Made by a program: the position numbers and the translations under genes
Notes under the pieces: generated by a model
What the model was told of the DNA's origin: nothing
The model's database searches: none
What the model saw: only the letters and a program-made list of their open reading frames with translations
From: Endobacterium cereale
GTDB lineage: Bacteria; Pseudomonadota; Alphaproteobacteria; Rhizobiales; Rhizobiaceae
Assembly (NCBI RefSeq): GCF_009617585.1
Contig: NZ_WIXI01000046.1
Span: 281,672-345,671 of the forward strand
Length of the DNA: 64,000 nt
Direction: 5' to 3'
Shown here: positions 1 through 9,014 of the stretch, in pieces
Position numbering within the stretch: the stretch's first letter is position 1
Layout of the letters: the number at the start of each line of letters is the position of its first letter

Positions 1-356
1 TCGCTACAGGTATCATCCGGACACCGTCCGAACGAAGCTGCGGGCACGGAGGAGATAGGGGGCAAGCGCAATATGGCAAATCGAAAGACAGCAACGGCTC
101 ACCTGTTCCTCCAGGATAATAAGGACTGAACGGTCTAAAACCGCCGGCCTGAATGAAACCTGAACGTATTCAGCCGCTTGGAATACAGATTGCTATGCTT
201 TTATGACCGGCAAAAGACGCTCCTTAGTCGCTGCGTGGCAAAGACCACATCCGGAACCTGTTGACCGGCGCGAGCCTTGCCGGATACCAACATAAAACAA
301 GCAGAGAAATGCCGCATTTCGTGGCTTTTTCAGCCTCGCAGCAGAAAGGAACAACG
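1..356. other. left-edge stretch with no supported gene
   Basis: I cannot assign a gene here. One forward frame is open from the window edge to a TGA at 127-129 and another ends at a TAG at 56-58. Either could be the tail of a gene starting outside the window, but neither gives a recognisable sequence. A small hairpin (GAAATG-CCG-CATTTC) lies just upstream of the first real gene, followed by its ribosome binding site AGAAAGGA. Confidence 0.5.
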
Positions 357-1517
357 ATGACGATCCAGTTTTCCAACTATATGCCGGAAGTGCTGGCGAC
401 GCGCCGTTTTCTGCATGAAAACCCGGAACTGGGACTTTCCGAATTCAACACATCCGAGTTCATTGCCGCGCAACTGACAGCACTCGGTTACGAGGTGACG
501 CGTGGGCTTGGCAAGACCGGCGTTGTCGGCACGCTGCGCAATGGCAACAGCGCCCGCTCGATCGGCATCCGCGCCGATATCGATGCGCTGCCGATCCATG
601 AGGAAACCGGACTGGAATACGCCAGCAAGAACGAAGGCCTGATGCATGCCTGTGGCCATGACGGCCATACGGCAATGTTGCTCGGGGCGGCAAAAATTCT
701 CGCCGAGCGTCGCAATTTCGACGGTACCATCCACCTGATCTTTCAGCCGGCCGAGGAAAATTTTGGCGGCGCGCGACTGATGATCGAAGACGGGTTGTTC
801 GACAAATGCCCCTGCGACGCCGTGTTCGGCCTGCACAATGACCCCGCACTGCCCTTTGGCCATATCGTCGTACGCGACGGGCCGATCATGGCAGCGGTGG
901 ACGAATGCAAAATCATCGTGCACGGACATGGTGGCCACGGCGCCGAACCGCAGGACGCATCCGACCCGATCGTCGCGGGTGCCAGCATCATCATGGCTTT
1001 GCAGACCGTCGTTTCACGCAACGTGCATCCGCTTGATTCCGCCGTCGTCACCGTAGGGGCCTTCAATGGCGGCAAGGCGAGCAACGTCATCCCCGAGCGG
1101 GCGGAAATGGTGCTGACCATCCGCTCCTTCGATCCGGAGACACGCGACCTTCTGGAAGAACGCATCCGCAAGGTGGCGGAGGGCCAGGCCGAAAGCTATG
1201 GCCTGCGCGCCGAGGTGATTTATGAGCGCGGTTACCACCCGACCGTCAACCATGTCGCCGAGACCGCCTTCATCCGCGATCTGGCCCGACAGGTGATCGG
1301 CGAGGACAAGGTGCAGGACCTGCCCCGGCCTTCGATGGGAGCCGAAGACTTTGCCTATATGCTGAGCGAGCGGCCGGGAACCTATTTTCTGCTCGGCACC
1401 AAACGCACCGAAAACGACCCGCCACTGCACCACCCGCGCTTCGACTTCAACGACGAAGCTTTGCCGATCGGCACCGCCTTCTGGGTGGATGTCGCGGAAA
1501 ACTGGCTGAAGGCCTGA
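357..1517 (+). CDS. M20 family amidohydrolase (hippurate hydrolase type)
   Basis: A 386-residue metal-dependent amidohydrolase of the M20D/HipO group. These cytosolic enzymes cleave N-acyl or N-aminoacyl amides such as hippurate or N-acyl amino acids. Visible motifs are the metal-ligand stretch HACGHDGH near residue 98, the QPAEE catalytic segment near residue 132, and a late GAEDFAY ligand motif. The lid/dimerisation domain lies between them. I start at ATG 357 because AGAAAGGA sits directly upstream and the N-terminus then aligns with the family. An upstream in-frame start at 261 would add 32 atypical residues. A strong terminator follows the stop, so the gene is probably monocistronic. The true substrate cannot be read from sequence. 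Confidence 0.88.
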   Translation: MTIQFSNYMPEVLATRRFLHENPELGLSEFNTSEFIAAQLTALGYEVTRGLGKTGVVGTLRNGNSARSIGIRADIDALPIHEETGLEYASKNEGLMHACGHDGHTAMLLGAAKILAERRNFDGTIHLIFQPAEENFGGARLMIEDGLFDKCPCDAVFGLHNDPALPFGHIVVRDGPIMAAVDECKIIVHGHGGHGAEPQDASDPIVAGASIIMALQTVVSRNVHPLDSAVVTVGAFNGGKASNVIPERAEMVLTIRSFDPETRDLLEERIRKVAEGQAESYGLRAEVIYERGYHPTVNHVAETAFIRDLARQVIGEDKVQDLPRPSMGAEDFAYMLSERPGTYFLLGTKRTENDPPLHHPRFDFNDEALPIGTAFWVDVAENWLKA

Positions 1518-1527
1518 TCTCAAAAGA

Positions 1528-1564
1528 CAAAACACCTGCCGCGCGGCGCGCGGCAGGTGTTTTG
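1528..1564 (+). terminator. Rho-independent terminator after the amidohydrolase
   Basis: A near-perfect GC-rich stem (AAAACACCTGCCGCGC pairing with GCGCGGCAGGTGTTTT) begins 11 bases after the stop codon and ends in a T tract. Because it also starts with an A tract, it could terminate the convergent small gene at 1587-1748 too. Confidence 0.88.
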
Positions 1565-1586
1565 TTGAAGTGATCTGGCTTTCCCC

Positions 1587-1748
1587 TTACGGGAAAAGCC
1601 CTAGCGTGACGGCGCAGACGAAGGCAAAAGCAGCCGCGACCAAAGTGGCTTGCAGCGCAGAATGCCACTTGTTGTGACGTCCGGAAAGTTGCCGGTGGGG
1701 CGCATGTGTATCGAGATGCCGCATGATGTCCTCCAGCCATTCGCTCAT
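1587..1748 (-). CDS. small single-pass membrane protein, 53 aa
   Basis: A 53-codon reading frame I do not recognise as a named family. The N-terminal 30 residues are polar and His-rich (MSEWLEDIMRHLDTHAPHR...). The last 20 or so residues form a clear hydrophobic helix, roughly LQATLVAAAFAFVCAVTLGL, ending at Phe-Pro. That makes a plausible tail-anchored inner-membrane peptide with a cytosolic head. The ribosome binding site is weak (GGTG about 11 bases upstream). It ends 22 bases from the terminator at 1528-1564, which could serve it on the minus strand. Support is the helix, the ATG and the terminator; homology is not established. Confidence 0.5.
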   Translation of the reverse strand: MSEWLEDIMRHLDTHAPHRQLSGRHNKWHSALQATLVAAAFAFVCAVTLGLFP

Positions 1749-1926
1749 GATCGAGCAAACACCATCCTATCTTAACTCTACCAGTTCGATAGAGATAAAC
1801 TTGCGTGGCTACCGGGCTGCCTTAGAAAATCCTTTTTCGTCTGAGCCGAAATTCAGCATTTCGCGCAGTATTTTTCTCCAAGCTCACAGTGTGTAAAAAA
1901 ACTGTAAAAATTCGAGAGGAGCAGGA

Positions 1927-3035
1927 ATGGCGACGGATATCGATGTCATCGTGATCGGGGCGGGCGTGATCGGACTGGCGACGGCACGGGAACTGGCAAT
2001 AACCGGCCTTTCGGTGATCGTTCTCGAAACAGCGGATGCGATCGGCACGGGCACGTCATCGCGCAACAGCGAAGTGATCCATGCCGGGCTGTATTATCCG
2101 CAGCGAAGTTTGAAGGCAAAATTTTGCGTCGAGGGGCGGCGCAGGCTTTACGACTATTGCGAAAATCATGGTGTAGCGCATCGCCGCTGCGGCAAGCTGA
2201 TCGTCGCGACGACCGACGATGAAGTGGCGATACTGGAGGATTTGAAAGCTAAGGGCGGCGCCAATGGCTGCGACGATCTGAGACTCATTTCCAGTGAGGA
2301 AGCAAGACAACTGGAGCCGGCGCTTTGCTGCCTGGCGGCGCTGGTTTCGCCCTCCACCGGCATCATCGATAGCCATGGCTACATGCTGGCATTGCGCGGA
2401 GACGCGGAGGAACATGGTACGGCGATCGCGCTTCTGTCGCCGTTCGAGCGGGCAGAGGTGACGAGCGACGGCTTCACTGTCTGGGTTGGCGGGAAGGAGC
2501 CGATGTCGTTGACCTCCGGATGCTGGTCAATGCCGGTGGCCTGCATGCGTCACGGGTGGCCCGGCTGATCGATAGGCTTTCACCTGATCTCGTGCCTGAA
2601 ACCTTTTATGCCAAGGGCAATTATTTCATGCTAACCGGCCGCGCACCGTTTTCCCGGCTGATTTATCCTGCCCCGCATACTCATGGTCTTGGCGTGCATC
2701 TGACGCTCGACATGGGCGGGCAGGCACGGTTCGGACCAGATGTGGAATGGGTGGAAGAGATCGAATACGCGGTCGATCCGCGCCGTTCGGATGGGTTTGC
2801 CGATGCTATCAGACGTTACTGGCCCGACATGCCGGAAAATGCGCTGGTTCCGGGTTATTCGGGGATCAGGCCAAAAATCGGCGACCCGAGCGCGCCGGCG
2901 GCAGATTTTCGCATCGACGGGCCGGAGGCTCATGGCATTGCCGGACTGGTCAATCTGTTCGGGATAGAAAGCCCCGGACTGACATCCTCTCTGGCGATCG
3001 CCGCCGAGATACGCTCACGCCTGTGCGGAGACTGA
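1927..3035 (+). pseudogene. lhgO: L-2-hydroxyglutarate oxidase-like FAD oxidoreductase, frameshifted
   Basis: An FAD-dependent oxidoreductase of the DAO/LhgO family, which oxidises L-2-hydroxyglutarate to 2-oxoglutarate. The N-terminal dinucleotide-binding motif GAGVIGLATARELA and the family segment SSRNSEVIHAGLYYP are intact, and a strong GAGGAG ribosome binding site precedes ATG 1927. The frame breaks near 2514-2516. Up to there the protein reads ...GGKEPMSLT in one frame, and it resumes as [12 protein letters not shown] in the next. One missing base (TGCC read as TCC) would restore a normal protein of about 369 residues. It is either a recent pseudogene or a sequencing error. The 3' end overlaps the convergent endonuclease-family gene by 21 bases. 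Confidence 0.82.
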
Positions 3036-3851
3036 CAGCGGCATTTTCGAGCGCACCACGGCCTTGATCGGCAAATGATCCGAAGCGACCCGCGCGAGTG
3101 CGCTGTCATGCACATGCACGCGGTCGATCAGACCGTCTCGGTTACTCATGATACGGTCAAGCGCCAGGACCGGCAGGCGCGACGGGAAACTGGGTACCGC
3201 CTTTGGCGTAGCGCCAAAAACACTCGACAGACCATGCAGGGAGGAGCGATCGCCAAGGCGCCATTCGTTGAGATCGCCAAGCAATACGGTTGGCTGCTCG
3301 GAGCGCGCGCCCATGATCTCCAAAATCATCTTTGTCTGCTGGTGGCGCGAGCGGTGCAACAGGCCGAGATGCGCAGCGATAACGCGCAAGGTCGCGCCAT
3401 TGTTAAATTCGATTTCGGTAACGAGACAACCGCGCGGCTCGAGCCCCGGCAGTTTTACCTGATGCACATCACGCACCAGGCCTTCGCGGAACAGCACGAC
3501 ATTCCCGTGCCAGCCGTGTGCACGTGCAACACCGGACACCGGCACCGGCGTCAGCCCGGTTTCACGCTCCAGCCAGTGCAGGTCGAGAAGGCCACGACGT
3601 TCGCCAAACCGTGTATCCGCCTCTTGCAACGCCATGACATCCGCACCGATCTCGCGGATAACGTGGCTGGTGCGCTCCGGATCGAAACGACCATCTACGC
3701 CAACGCATTTGTGAACATTGTAGGAGGCGACCAGCATGCCTTCCGCGGGGTCATGCGGATGAGGGCCGGCATCGCGTCTCTTGCGATTGCGAATGGAAGC
3801 GATAATGCTCGCCGGGAGCGTGTCACGCTTGCTGCGCATGGGTTTGGTCAT
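3015..3851 (-). CDS. endonuclease/exonuclease/phosphatase family protein
   Basis: A 278-residue member of the EEP superfamily of Mg2+-dependent phosphodiesterases. Family motifs appear in order: SYNVHK (Asn metal site), ALQEAD (catalytic Glu), [17 protein letters not shown] (Asp/Asn) and SDHLPI (terminal Asp-His). I start at ATG 3851, preceded by AAAGGA at nine bases; a TTG nine bases upstream is less likely. It lies 88 bases downstream of the phospholipase D-type gene on the same strand, so they are probably co-transcribed. EEP proteins beside cardiolipin-synthase-like genes are common, which suggests a phospholipid- or phosphodiester-related role, but the substrate is unknown. Confidence 0.82.
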   Translation of the reverse strand: MTKPMRSKRDTLPASIIASIRNRKRRDAGPHPHDPAEGMLVASYNVHKCVGVDGRFDPERTSHVIREIGADVMALQEADTRFGERRGLLDLHWLERETGLTPVPVSGVARAHGWHGNVVLFREGLVRDVHQVKLPGLEPRGCLVTEIEFNNGATLRVIAAHLGLLHRSRHQQTKMILEIMGARSEQPTVLLGDLNEWRLGDRSSLHGLSSVFGATPKAVPSFPSRLPVLALDRIMSNRDGLIDRVHVHDSALARVASDHLPIKAVVRSKMPLSVSAQA

Positions 3852-3939
3852 CGCTGGCAATCCTTTGACTGATAAAATACCCTAGCCGCCCGAGCGTTCC
3901 AAATTTGTTAAATGCGGATCTCGTTAACGGCGGGGTAAG

Positions 3940-5400
3940 TCAAAGATAAGGCGAACCGAGCCAGAGGATTCTTTCCAGCAGGCGCACAACAAAAGGACGG
4001 TTGCGCAGGCCGTCCAGCGTGACAGCGGAGGCGGTTTCGATGGTTTTGTCGATGCGTCTTTCGAGCGTTTCCGCAAAATCGCGATCGAGTACCTCGAGAT
4101 CGACCTCAAAATTCAGCCGCAGCGAGCGCGGATCGAGATTGGACGAGCCGACATAGGCCCAGCAGCCATCGATTGCCATCAGCTTGGAATGGTCGAAGGC
4201 ACCGGTGGCACGCCAGATGCGGCAATAGTTCTTCAAAATCTGGTCAAACTGCGCGGTCATGGCGCGATCGACCAACGTCAGATTGTTGGCGTCCGGCACG
4301 ACGATATCGACCGTGACACCCCGGCGGGCGGCAGTGATGAGTGCGGTGATCAGTTCGCGATCCGGCAGGAAATAGGGCGAAACGATGCGGATCGATTTGC
4401 GCGCGATCGAAAACGCGCCCATCAGCATCTTGTGATTGGTTTCATTGCTACGGTCGGGACCTGAACCGACGGCGCGCAGCAGAACCGGTTCGCCCGGCTG
4501 CTTTTGCGGTTCCGTGATCTGCCACGCATCGCCATCAAGCACCTCGTCGGATTCGAACTGCCAGTCTTCCGAGGCAATGGCAAAAAGGTCCGTCACAACC
4601 GGGCCGGTGACGCGGAAATGCGTATCGAAGGCGCTCGCATCGCCGGATATTTCGGCGGAAAACCCTTCGCGGATATTCATACCGCCGGTGAAGGCAACCG
4701 TGCCATCAATGATGATGATCTTTCGGTGGGTGCGCAGGTTGGCATAAGGCAGGCGCAGGCCAATGATGACATTACCGTTGAACACTTCCACCCGGACGCC
4801 GCCATCACGCAGCATGCCCAAAATGCTCGGCACCGAATAACGGGCGCCGACGGCATCAATCAGGACCCGTACCGCCACACCGCGCCGTGCTGCCTGAATC
4901 AGTGCTTCGGCGAAACGTGTACCGATACGATCACGATCAAAAATATAGGTTTCGAGAAGGATGCTGCGTTCTGCCGAGGCGATCGCCTTCAGCATTTCGC
5001 CATAGGCCTTGTCGCCGGTGTCGAAAACCTCGATCGCATTGCCGGTGGTGAAGGCGTGACGCGCGACGCGATCACCCAGCGTTTTCATGGCGAGAAATCG
5101 GTGACCAAAGGATGTCGCCACGGTCTCGGAGGCAACATCATAAGCCTCAAGATGCGCAAACGCGCCGTACTGTACGCGCGACCGCTGGAAACCGAGGACG
5201 TTGCGGCGGATGCGGTTGACGCCGGCGATCAAATAAAGAAGCGCGCCGATGAAGGGCGACAGGATGATGACGCCGACCCAGCCGACAGCGGAGCGGACCT
5301 CCACCTTGGTCATCGTGGCATGGATGGCCGCCGGGACGCCCATCACGATCGACAGGACAAGAAAGATATGCGGCCAATAGGCGTAAAAGGTTTCAAGCAT
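3940..5400 (-). CDS. cardiolipin synthase-like phospholipase D protein
   Basis: A 486-residue membrane-anchored PLD-superfamily protein. Two hydrophobic helices at about residues 8-30 and 38-62 match the N-terminal anchor of bacterial cardiolipin synthases. Two HKD motifs follow: HRKIIIIDG with a downstream Gly-Gly, and HSKLMAIDG followed by GSSNLDPRS. The complete pair supports an active phosphatidyl transferase, most simply joining phosphatidylglycerol units into cardiolipin. I use ATG 5400; a TTG three codons upstream is also in frame and neither has a clear ribosome binding site. It is probably first in a two-gene unit with the downstream EEP gene. Confidence 0.87.
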   Translation of the reverse strand: MLETFYAYWPHIFLVLSIVMGVPAAIHATMTKVEVRSAVGWVGVIILSPFIGALLYLIAGVNRIRRNVLGFQRSRVQYGAFAHLEAYDVASETVATSFGHRFLAMKTLGDRVARHAFTTGNAIEVFDTGDKAYGEMLKAIASAERSILLETYIFDRDRIGTRFAEALIQAARRGVAVRVLIDAVGARYSVPSILGMLRDGGVRVEVFNGNVIIGLRLPYANLRTHRKIIIIDGTVAFTGGMNIREGFSAEISGDASAFDTHFRVTGPVVTDLFAIASEDWQFESDEVLDGDAWQITEPQKQPGEPVLLRAVGSGPDRSNETNHKMLMGAFSIARKSIRIVSPYFLPDRELITALITAARRGVTVDIVVPDANNLTLVDRAMTAQFDQILKNYCRIWRATGAFDHSKLMAIDGCWAYVGSSNLDPRSLRLNFEVDLEVLDRDFAETLERRIDKTIETASAVTLDGLRNRPFVVRLLERILWLGSPYL

Positions 5401-5494
5401 GCCGGCCAATATAGGCGCGGGCAGCTAGCCTGCAATGCGGGCCACATGACATCGTCACGCAGCCCGATCACAAGACGGTTTCCGATCAGTGCGT

Positions 5495-6925
5495 TTACTT
5501 GGAAGCCATGGCAGCGACCGGCGGCTCGGCGCCTTCCGGGATCGGGCTCGTATAGACAATACCCTTCTGACGGCGCTTCAGATCCGCCCAGGCGGCTTCG
5601 CGCAACTGTTCGCTCTGCATGGCGGCAAGGCCGGTGGCGGCCATGACCTTGGCAGTCGTCACCATGCCCTTGTGCGCCAGTGGGCTCTTGCCCTGCGACA
5701 CGACCTGCCATGTGTGCAGCTGCGTGCCGATGGCAAGGGTCGGACCATAGGCCTGAACGGTCGGCACCACCCAGCTGACATCACCAACATCGGTGGAGCC
5801 GCCCATCTGCTTCAGACGGGTATGGGCGGGCAGGACAAAGTTGGCGAGCGGTATATCGCGCTCGTCCAGTTCCTCCTGACGCCAGCTGGCGGCGATATCT
5901 TCCGGAGACAGCGTGGCGCGAATTTTTTCCGCGAAGGCGATATCGGTCGCTTCGAATTCAGGCGTGCCGACGCTGTCCCAGATGTCCTGCATCGTGTCCA
6001 TCAGCGGCGTGTTGACCATCAGGTTGGAAACGCCGGCAAGAATGGTGCTTTCCATGGTGGTTTCGGTCATCAGCGCCGCGCCCTGTGCCACCTTCTTGAC
6101 ACGCTCGATCAGCGACAGGAGGCCCGGAAGATCGGGCGCGCGCACCACATAACGAACCTTGGCATAGGCTTGCACGACATTGGGCGAAATGCCGCCGGTA
6201 TCGAGCACGGCGTAGTGGATGCGGCAATCCTGCTGCATGTGTTCGCGCAGGTAATTGACGCCGACATTCATCAGTTCGACGGCATCGAGTGCGGAGCGGC
6301 CGAGTTCCGGTACGGCGGACGCATGGGCGGCGCGGCCATGAAACACGAAATCGATGCGGCAATTGGCAAGCGAGGTTTCGCGCTGCACGCCGGCAAAATT
6401 GCTGGGATGCCAGCTGATGGCGATATCGACATCTTCGAAAGCACCCGAACGCACCATGAAGGCTTTTGCCGCACCACCTTCTTCGGCGGGGCAGCCATAA
6501 TAGCGCACCCGGCCGGGCGTGCCGCTTGCTTCCAGCCAATCCTTCAGTGCCGTGGCAGCCAGCATGGAGGCAGAACCCAAGAGATTATGGCCGCAGCCGT
6601 GACCGTTAGCGCCGGTGATCAGCGGATCATGCGAAACTTCGCCAGCCTTCTGGCTGAGGCCTGCCAGCGCATCGAACTCACCCAGGAAGGCGATAACCGG
6701 GCCACCCTCGCCTGCTTCACCGATCAACGCAGTCGGGATGCCGGCGACGTTGTCGGTGATGGCAAAACCCTGTGCTTCCAGCATTTCCCGGTGCGCGGCG
6801 GCCGACAGCGTTTCCATGTAGCAGGTTTCAGGCGTTTCCCAGACGCGATTGGCAAGCTCTGTAAAAACCTCCTTCTTTTTTTCGATCGTATCAAAAACCT
6901 GAGGGAGGTTGCTGCTGCTCGTCAT
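5495..6925 (-). CDS. M20 amidohydrolase, AbgB-like (p-aminobenzoyl-glutamate hydrolase type)
   Basis: A 476-residue M20 peptidase-family protein resembling AbgB, the subunit of the enzyme that cleaves p-aminobenzoyl-glutamate. Visible features are ETCYMET near the N-terminus, the metal-binding GHGCGHNLLG, the PAEEGGAAK segment with the catalytic Glu, and STDVGDVSW near the C-terminus. ATG 6925 is preceded by an AGGTG element. It lies 48 bases downstream of cobC on the same strand and may be read through from it, although no cobalamin role is known for the family. The natural substrate is uncertain, since this subfamily also includes amidohydrolases acting on other N-acyl amides. Confidence 0.85.
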   Translation of the reverse strand: MTSSSNLPQVFDTIEKKKEVFTELANRVWETPETCYMETLSAAAHREMLEAQGFAITDNVAGIPTALIGEAGEGGPVIAFLGEFDALAGLSQKAGEVSHDPLITGANGHGCGHNLLGSASMLAATALKDWLEASGTPGRVRYYGCPAEEGGAAKAFMVRSGAFEDVDIAISWHPSNFAGVQRETSLANCRIDFVFHGRAAHASAVPELGRSALDAVELMNVGVNYLREHMQQDCRIHYAVLDTGGISPNVVQAYAKVRYVVRAPDLPGLLSLIERVKKVAQGAALMTETTMESTILAGVSNLMVNTPLMDTMQDIWDSVGTPEFEATDIAFAEKIRATLSPEDIAASWRQEELDERDIPLANFVLPAHTRLKQMGGSTDVGDVSWVVPTVQAYGPTLAIGTQLHTWQVVSQGKSPLAHKGMVTTAKVMAATGLAAMQSEQLREAAWADLKRRQKGIVYTSPIPEGAEPPVAAMASK

Positions 6926-6973
6926 GTCGTTTCACCTGCATGGGGAGGAATACTAAGGGAGCCGAACCGTAAC

Positions 6974-8038
6974 CTACCGTTCGGCTGCGGCCAACTGCTG
7001 ATATGGTTTCGATGCCAACAGATTTGTGAGACGCTCCCAGCCCTCGCCGGATGGCAGCCCAAACCGTAGATCCTTTGGCCGCTCGTTGAAGGATCTTACA
7101 AGAATACCGGCCTCACCGAATTGTTCGTAAAGGGCCGAAGCATTGGAATGGCGAATGAGCCGGAACAACGACGTTCCACCAACAATGTCGAGGCCGGCGG
7201 TCGTCAGAAGGTCATCGAGCCGCCTGAGATCGGCCGGCAGGGTTTTGCGCATGTCACTCTGCCAATCCCGATCTGCAAGCGCCTGCGTTGCGATCTGCAG
7301 GGCCGGACCAGAAACCGCCCACGGACCGAGCCGGGCCTCGATGCGACGGACATCGGCCGCGGGCGCCAATGCGAAACCGAGACGCAAGCCCGCAAGACCG
7401 TAAAATTTTCCGAAGGAACGCAGAACGGCGAGGCCGGGGCCGATATCGCCTGCCACACTGTGTTCTGGGGGCATGACATCCATAAAGGCTTCGTCGACCA
7501 CCAAGAGCCCGCCTTTTGCTGCCATATGGGTGGCAAGGCGCAACAGGTCAGCGCGGTCGATCAAACGCCCATCGGGATTGTTGGGATTGACCACGAGAGC
7601 GAGATCAGCGGCGAACAGCTCTTCGAATTGGGCAGTCTCGGTGAGATCGAAACCCGCGAGCCGCGCCATGTGGGCATGTTCGGCATAGGTAGGCGACAGG
7701 ATGGCGGCCTTTGCGCCGGGCGGTATGCTGCCACCGAAAGCACACTCAACCAACAGCGGCAGAAGGATTTGCGTGCCGGGTGCTGCAGCCACCTCTTTCG
7801 AAGAGGGTGCTCCGTATACGGCGGCGGCCTCACATTTCAGCAAATGCAGGGCCGATGGTTCCGGCAGGCGGCAGAAAGCGGTGGAAGCAATATCCGAATG
7901 CGGGTAGGCATGCGGATTGATACCGGTGGAAAGATCGATCCAGGGTTTTGGCGCATTCGGAAAACGTGTCGATGCCCCGGCAAGATTGCCGCCGTGATCG
8001 ATTTTTGTGTCTTTTACGAGTTCCACGTCCTGCTGCAT
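6974..8038 (-). CDS. cobC: threonine-phosphate decarboxylase CobC
   Basis: A 354-residue PLP-dependent fold-type I enzyme. CobC makes (R)-1-amino-2-propanol O-2-phosphate from L-threonine phosphate, supplying the linker of the cobalamin lower loop. Evidence is the N-terminal HGGNL and LSTGINPH motifs typical of CobC, the VVNPNNPDGR segment, DEAFMD, and the Schiff-base lysine motif RSFGKFYGLAGLRLGF. The ATG at 8038 overlaps by two bases the ATG of the divergent cobD. Its product is the substrate joined to cobyric acid by CobD, so the two genes act in consecutive steps. Confidence 0.92.
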   Translation of the reverse strand: MQQDVELVKDTKIDHGGNLAGASTRFPNAPKPWIDLSTGINPHAYPHSDIASTAFCRLPEPSALHLLKCEAAAVYGAPSSKEVAAAPGTQILLPLLVECAFGGSIPPGAKAAILSPTYAEHAHMARLAGFDLTETAQFEELFAADLALVVNPNNPDGRLIDRADLLRLATHMAAKGGLLVVDEAFMDVMPPEHSVAGDIGPGLAVLRSFGKFYGLAGLRLGFALAPAADVRRIEARLGPWAVSGPALQIATQALADRDWQSDMRKTLPADLRRLDDLLTTAGLDIVGGTSLFRLIRHSNASALYEQFGEAGILVRSFNERPKDLRFGLPSGEGWERLTNLLASKPYQQLAAAER

Positions 8039-9014
8039 GTTTTTTACGCTCGCCTTTTTCTCCCTGCTTATTGAACGGCTCTGCGGTTATCCGCAATGGC
8101 TGGTGCACGCCATCGGCCATCCGGTGATCTGGATCGGCACGATGATCGGCTGGCTGGACAAAAAGCTCAACCGGGCAGAACAGAATTTCTCGCGACGGAA
8201 AATCATGGGCGTCGTGGCACTCCTTGCCATTCTCTCAAGCGTAGTTTCTGTGACGGCCGGCCTCAGTTGGCTGCTCGGCACATCGCTGCTGGCGTTCGTT
8301 GTCCTCGTTCTCCTGGCCTCCAGCCTGACGGCGCAAAAGAGCCTCGAAGACCATGTTCTGGCCGTGGCCGACGCACTGGATGCCGAAGGGCTGGCCTCGG
8401 GCCGCAGAGCCGTGTCGATGATTGTCGGGCGTGACCCCGACCAGTTGGACGAACCCGCGGTCTGTCGCGCGGCAATAGAAAGCCTTGCCGAAAATTTTTC
8501 CGATGGCATTACCGCACCGGCTCTATGGCTCGGGCTGGGCGGGCTGGCGGGCGGGGCGGCCTACAAGGCGACCAACACGGCCGACAGCATGATCGGCCAT
8601 CGCAGCGAACGGCACGAAGCGTTTGGTTGGGCGGCGGCGCGGTTGGACGATCTGATCAACCTGCCGGCCTCTCGGCTAACGGCGCTTCTGTTCGTTCTTG
8701 CCTGTTTTTTCGTACCCGACGCTTCGGCCAAGGATGCATGGAAAACAGTCTGGCGCGATGCGAAAAAACACCGCTCTCCTAATGCCGGCTGGCCGGAAGC
8801 GGCAATGGCCGGGGCGCTCGGACTGGCGCTGGCAGGACCCCGCGTTTACAGCGGCACCCTCGTTCCTGACCACTTCATGGGTGCAGGCGGAAGACGCGAG
8901 GCCACCGCAACCGACATCCGCAGGGCGCTGAAACTCGCCCGGTATGCCGATATCCTGATGCTTGCGCTGTTTGGCCTTCTGGCCGTGGCCGGCCTGCTTA
9001 TTTCGCGAGCCTGA
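8037..9014 (+). CDS. cobD: adenosylcobinamide-phosphate synthase CobD/CbiB
   Basis: A 325-residue integral membrane protein that attaches aminopropanol phosphate to adenosylcobyric acid, giving adenosylcobinamide phosphate. The N-terminus reads [20 protein letters not shown], and the middle carries [10 protein letters not shown] and the [12 protein letters not shown] segment conserved in CbiB. Several hydrophobic helices are visible, including a C-terminal one. I prefer ATG 8037 over GTG 8007 because the family starts close to the first helix. It is divergent from cobC with overlapping start codons and convergent with cobQ, whose 3' ends overlap by 17 bases. Confidence 0.92.
   Translation: MFFTLAFFSLLIERLCGYPQWLVHAIGHPVIWIGTMIGWLDKKLNRAEQNFSRRKIMGVVALLAILSSVVSVTAGLSWLLGTSLLAFVVLVLLASSLTAQKSLEDHVLAVADALDAEGLASGRRAVSMIVGRDPDQLDEPAVCRAAIESLAENFSDGITAPALWLGLGGLAGGAAYKATNTADSMIGHRSERHEAFGWAAARLDDLINLPASRLTALLFVLACFFVPDASAKDAWKTVWRDAKKHRSPNAGWPEAAMAGALGLALAGPRVYSGTLVPDHFMGAGGRREATATDIRRALKLARYADILMLALFGLLAVAGLLISRA

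Noticed and set aside
5489..7069. 526-codon plus-strand open frame over the AbgB-like gene
   Set aside because: Antisense to a clear M20 enzyme with metal motifs; no independent start signal or domain.
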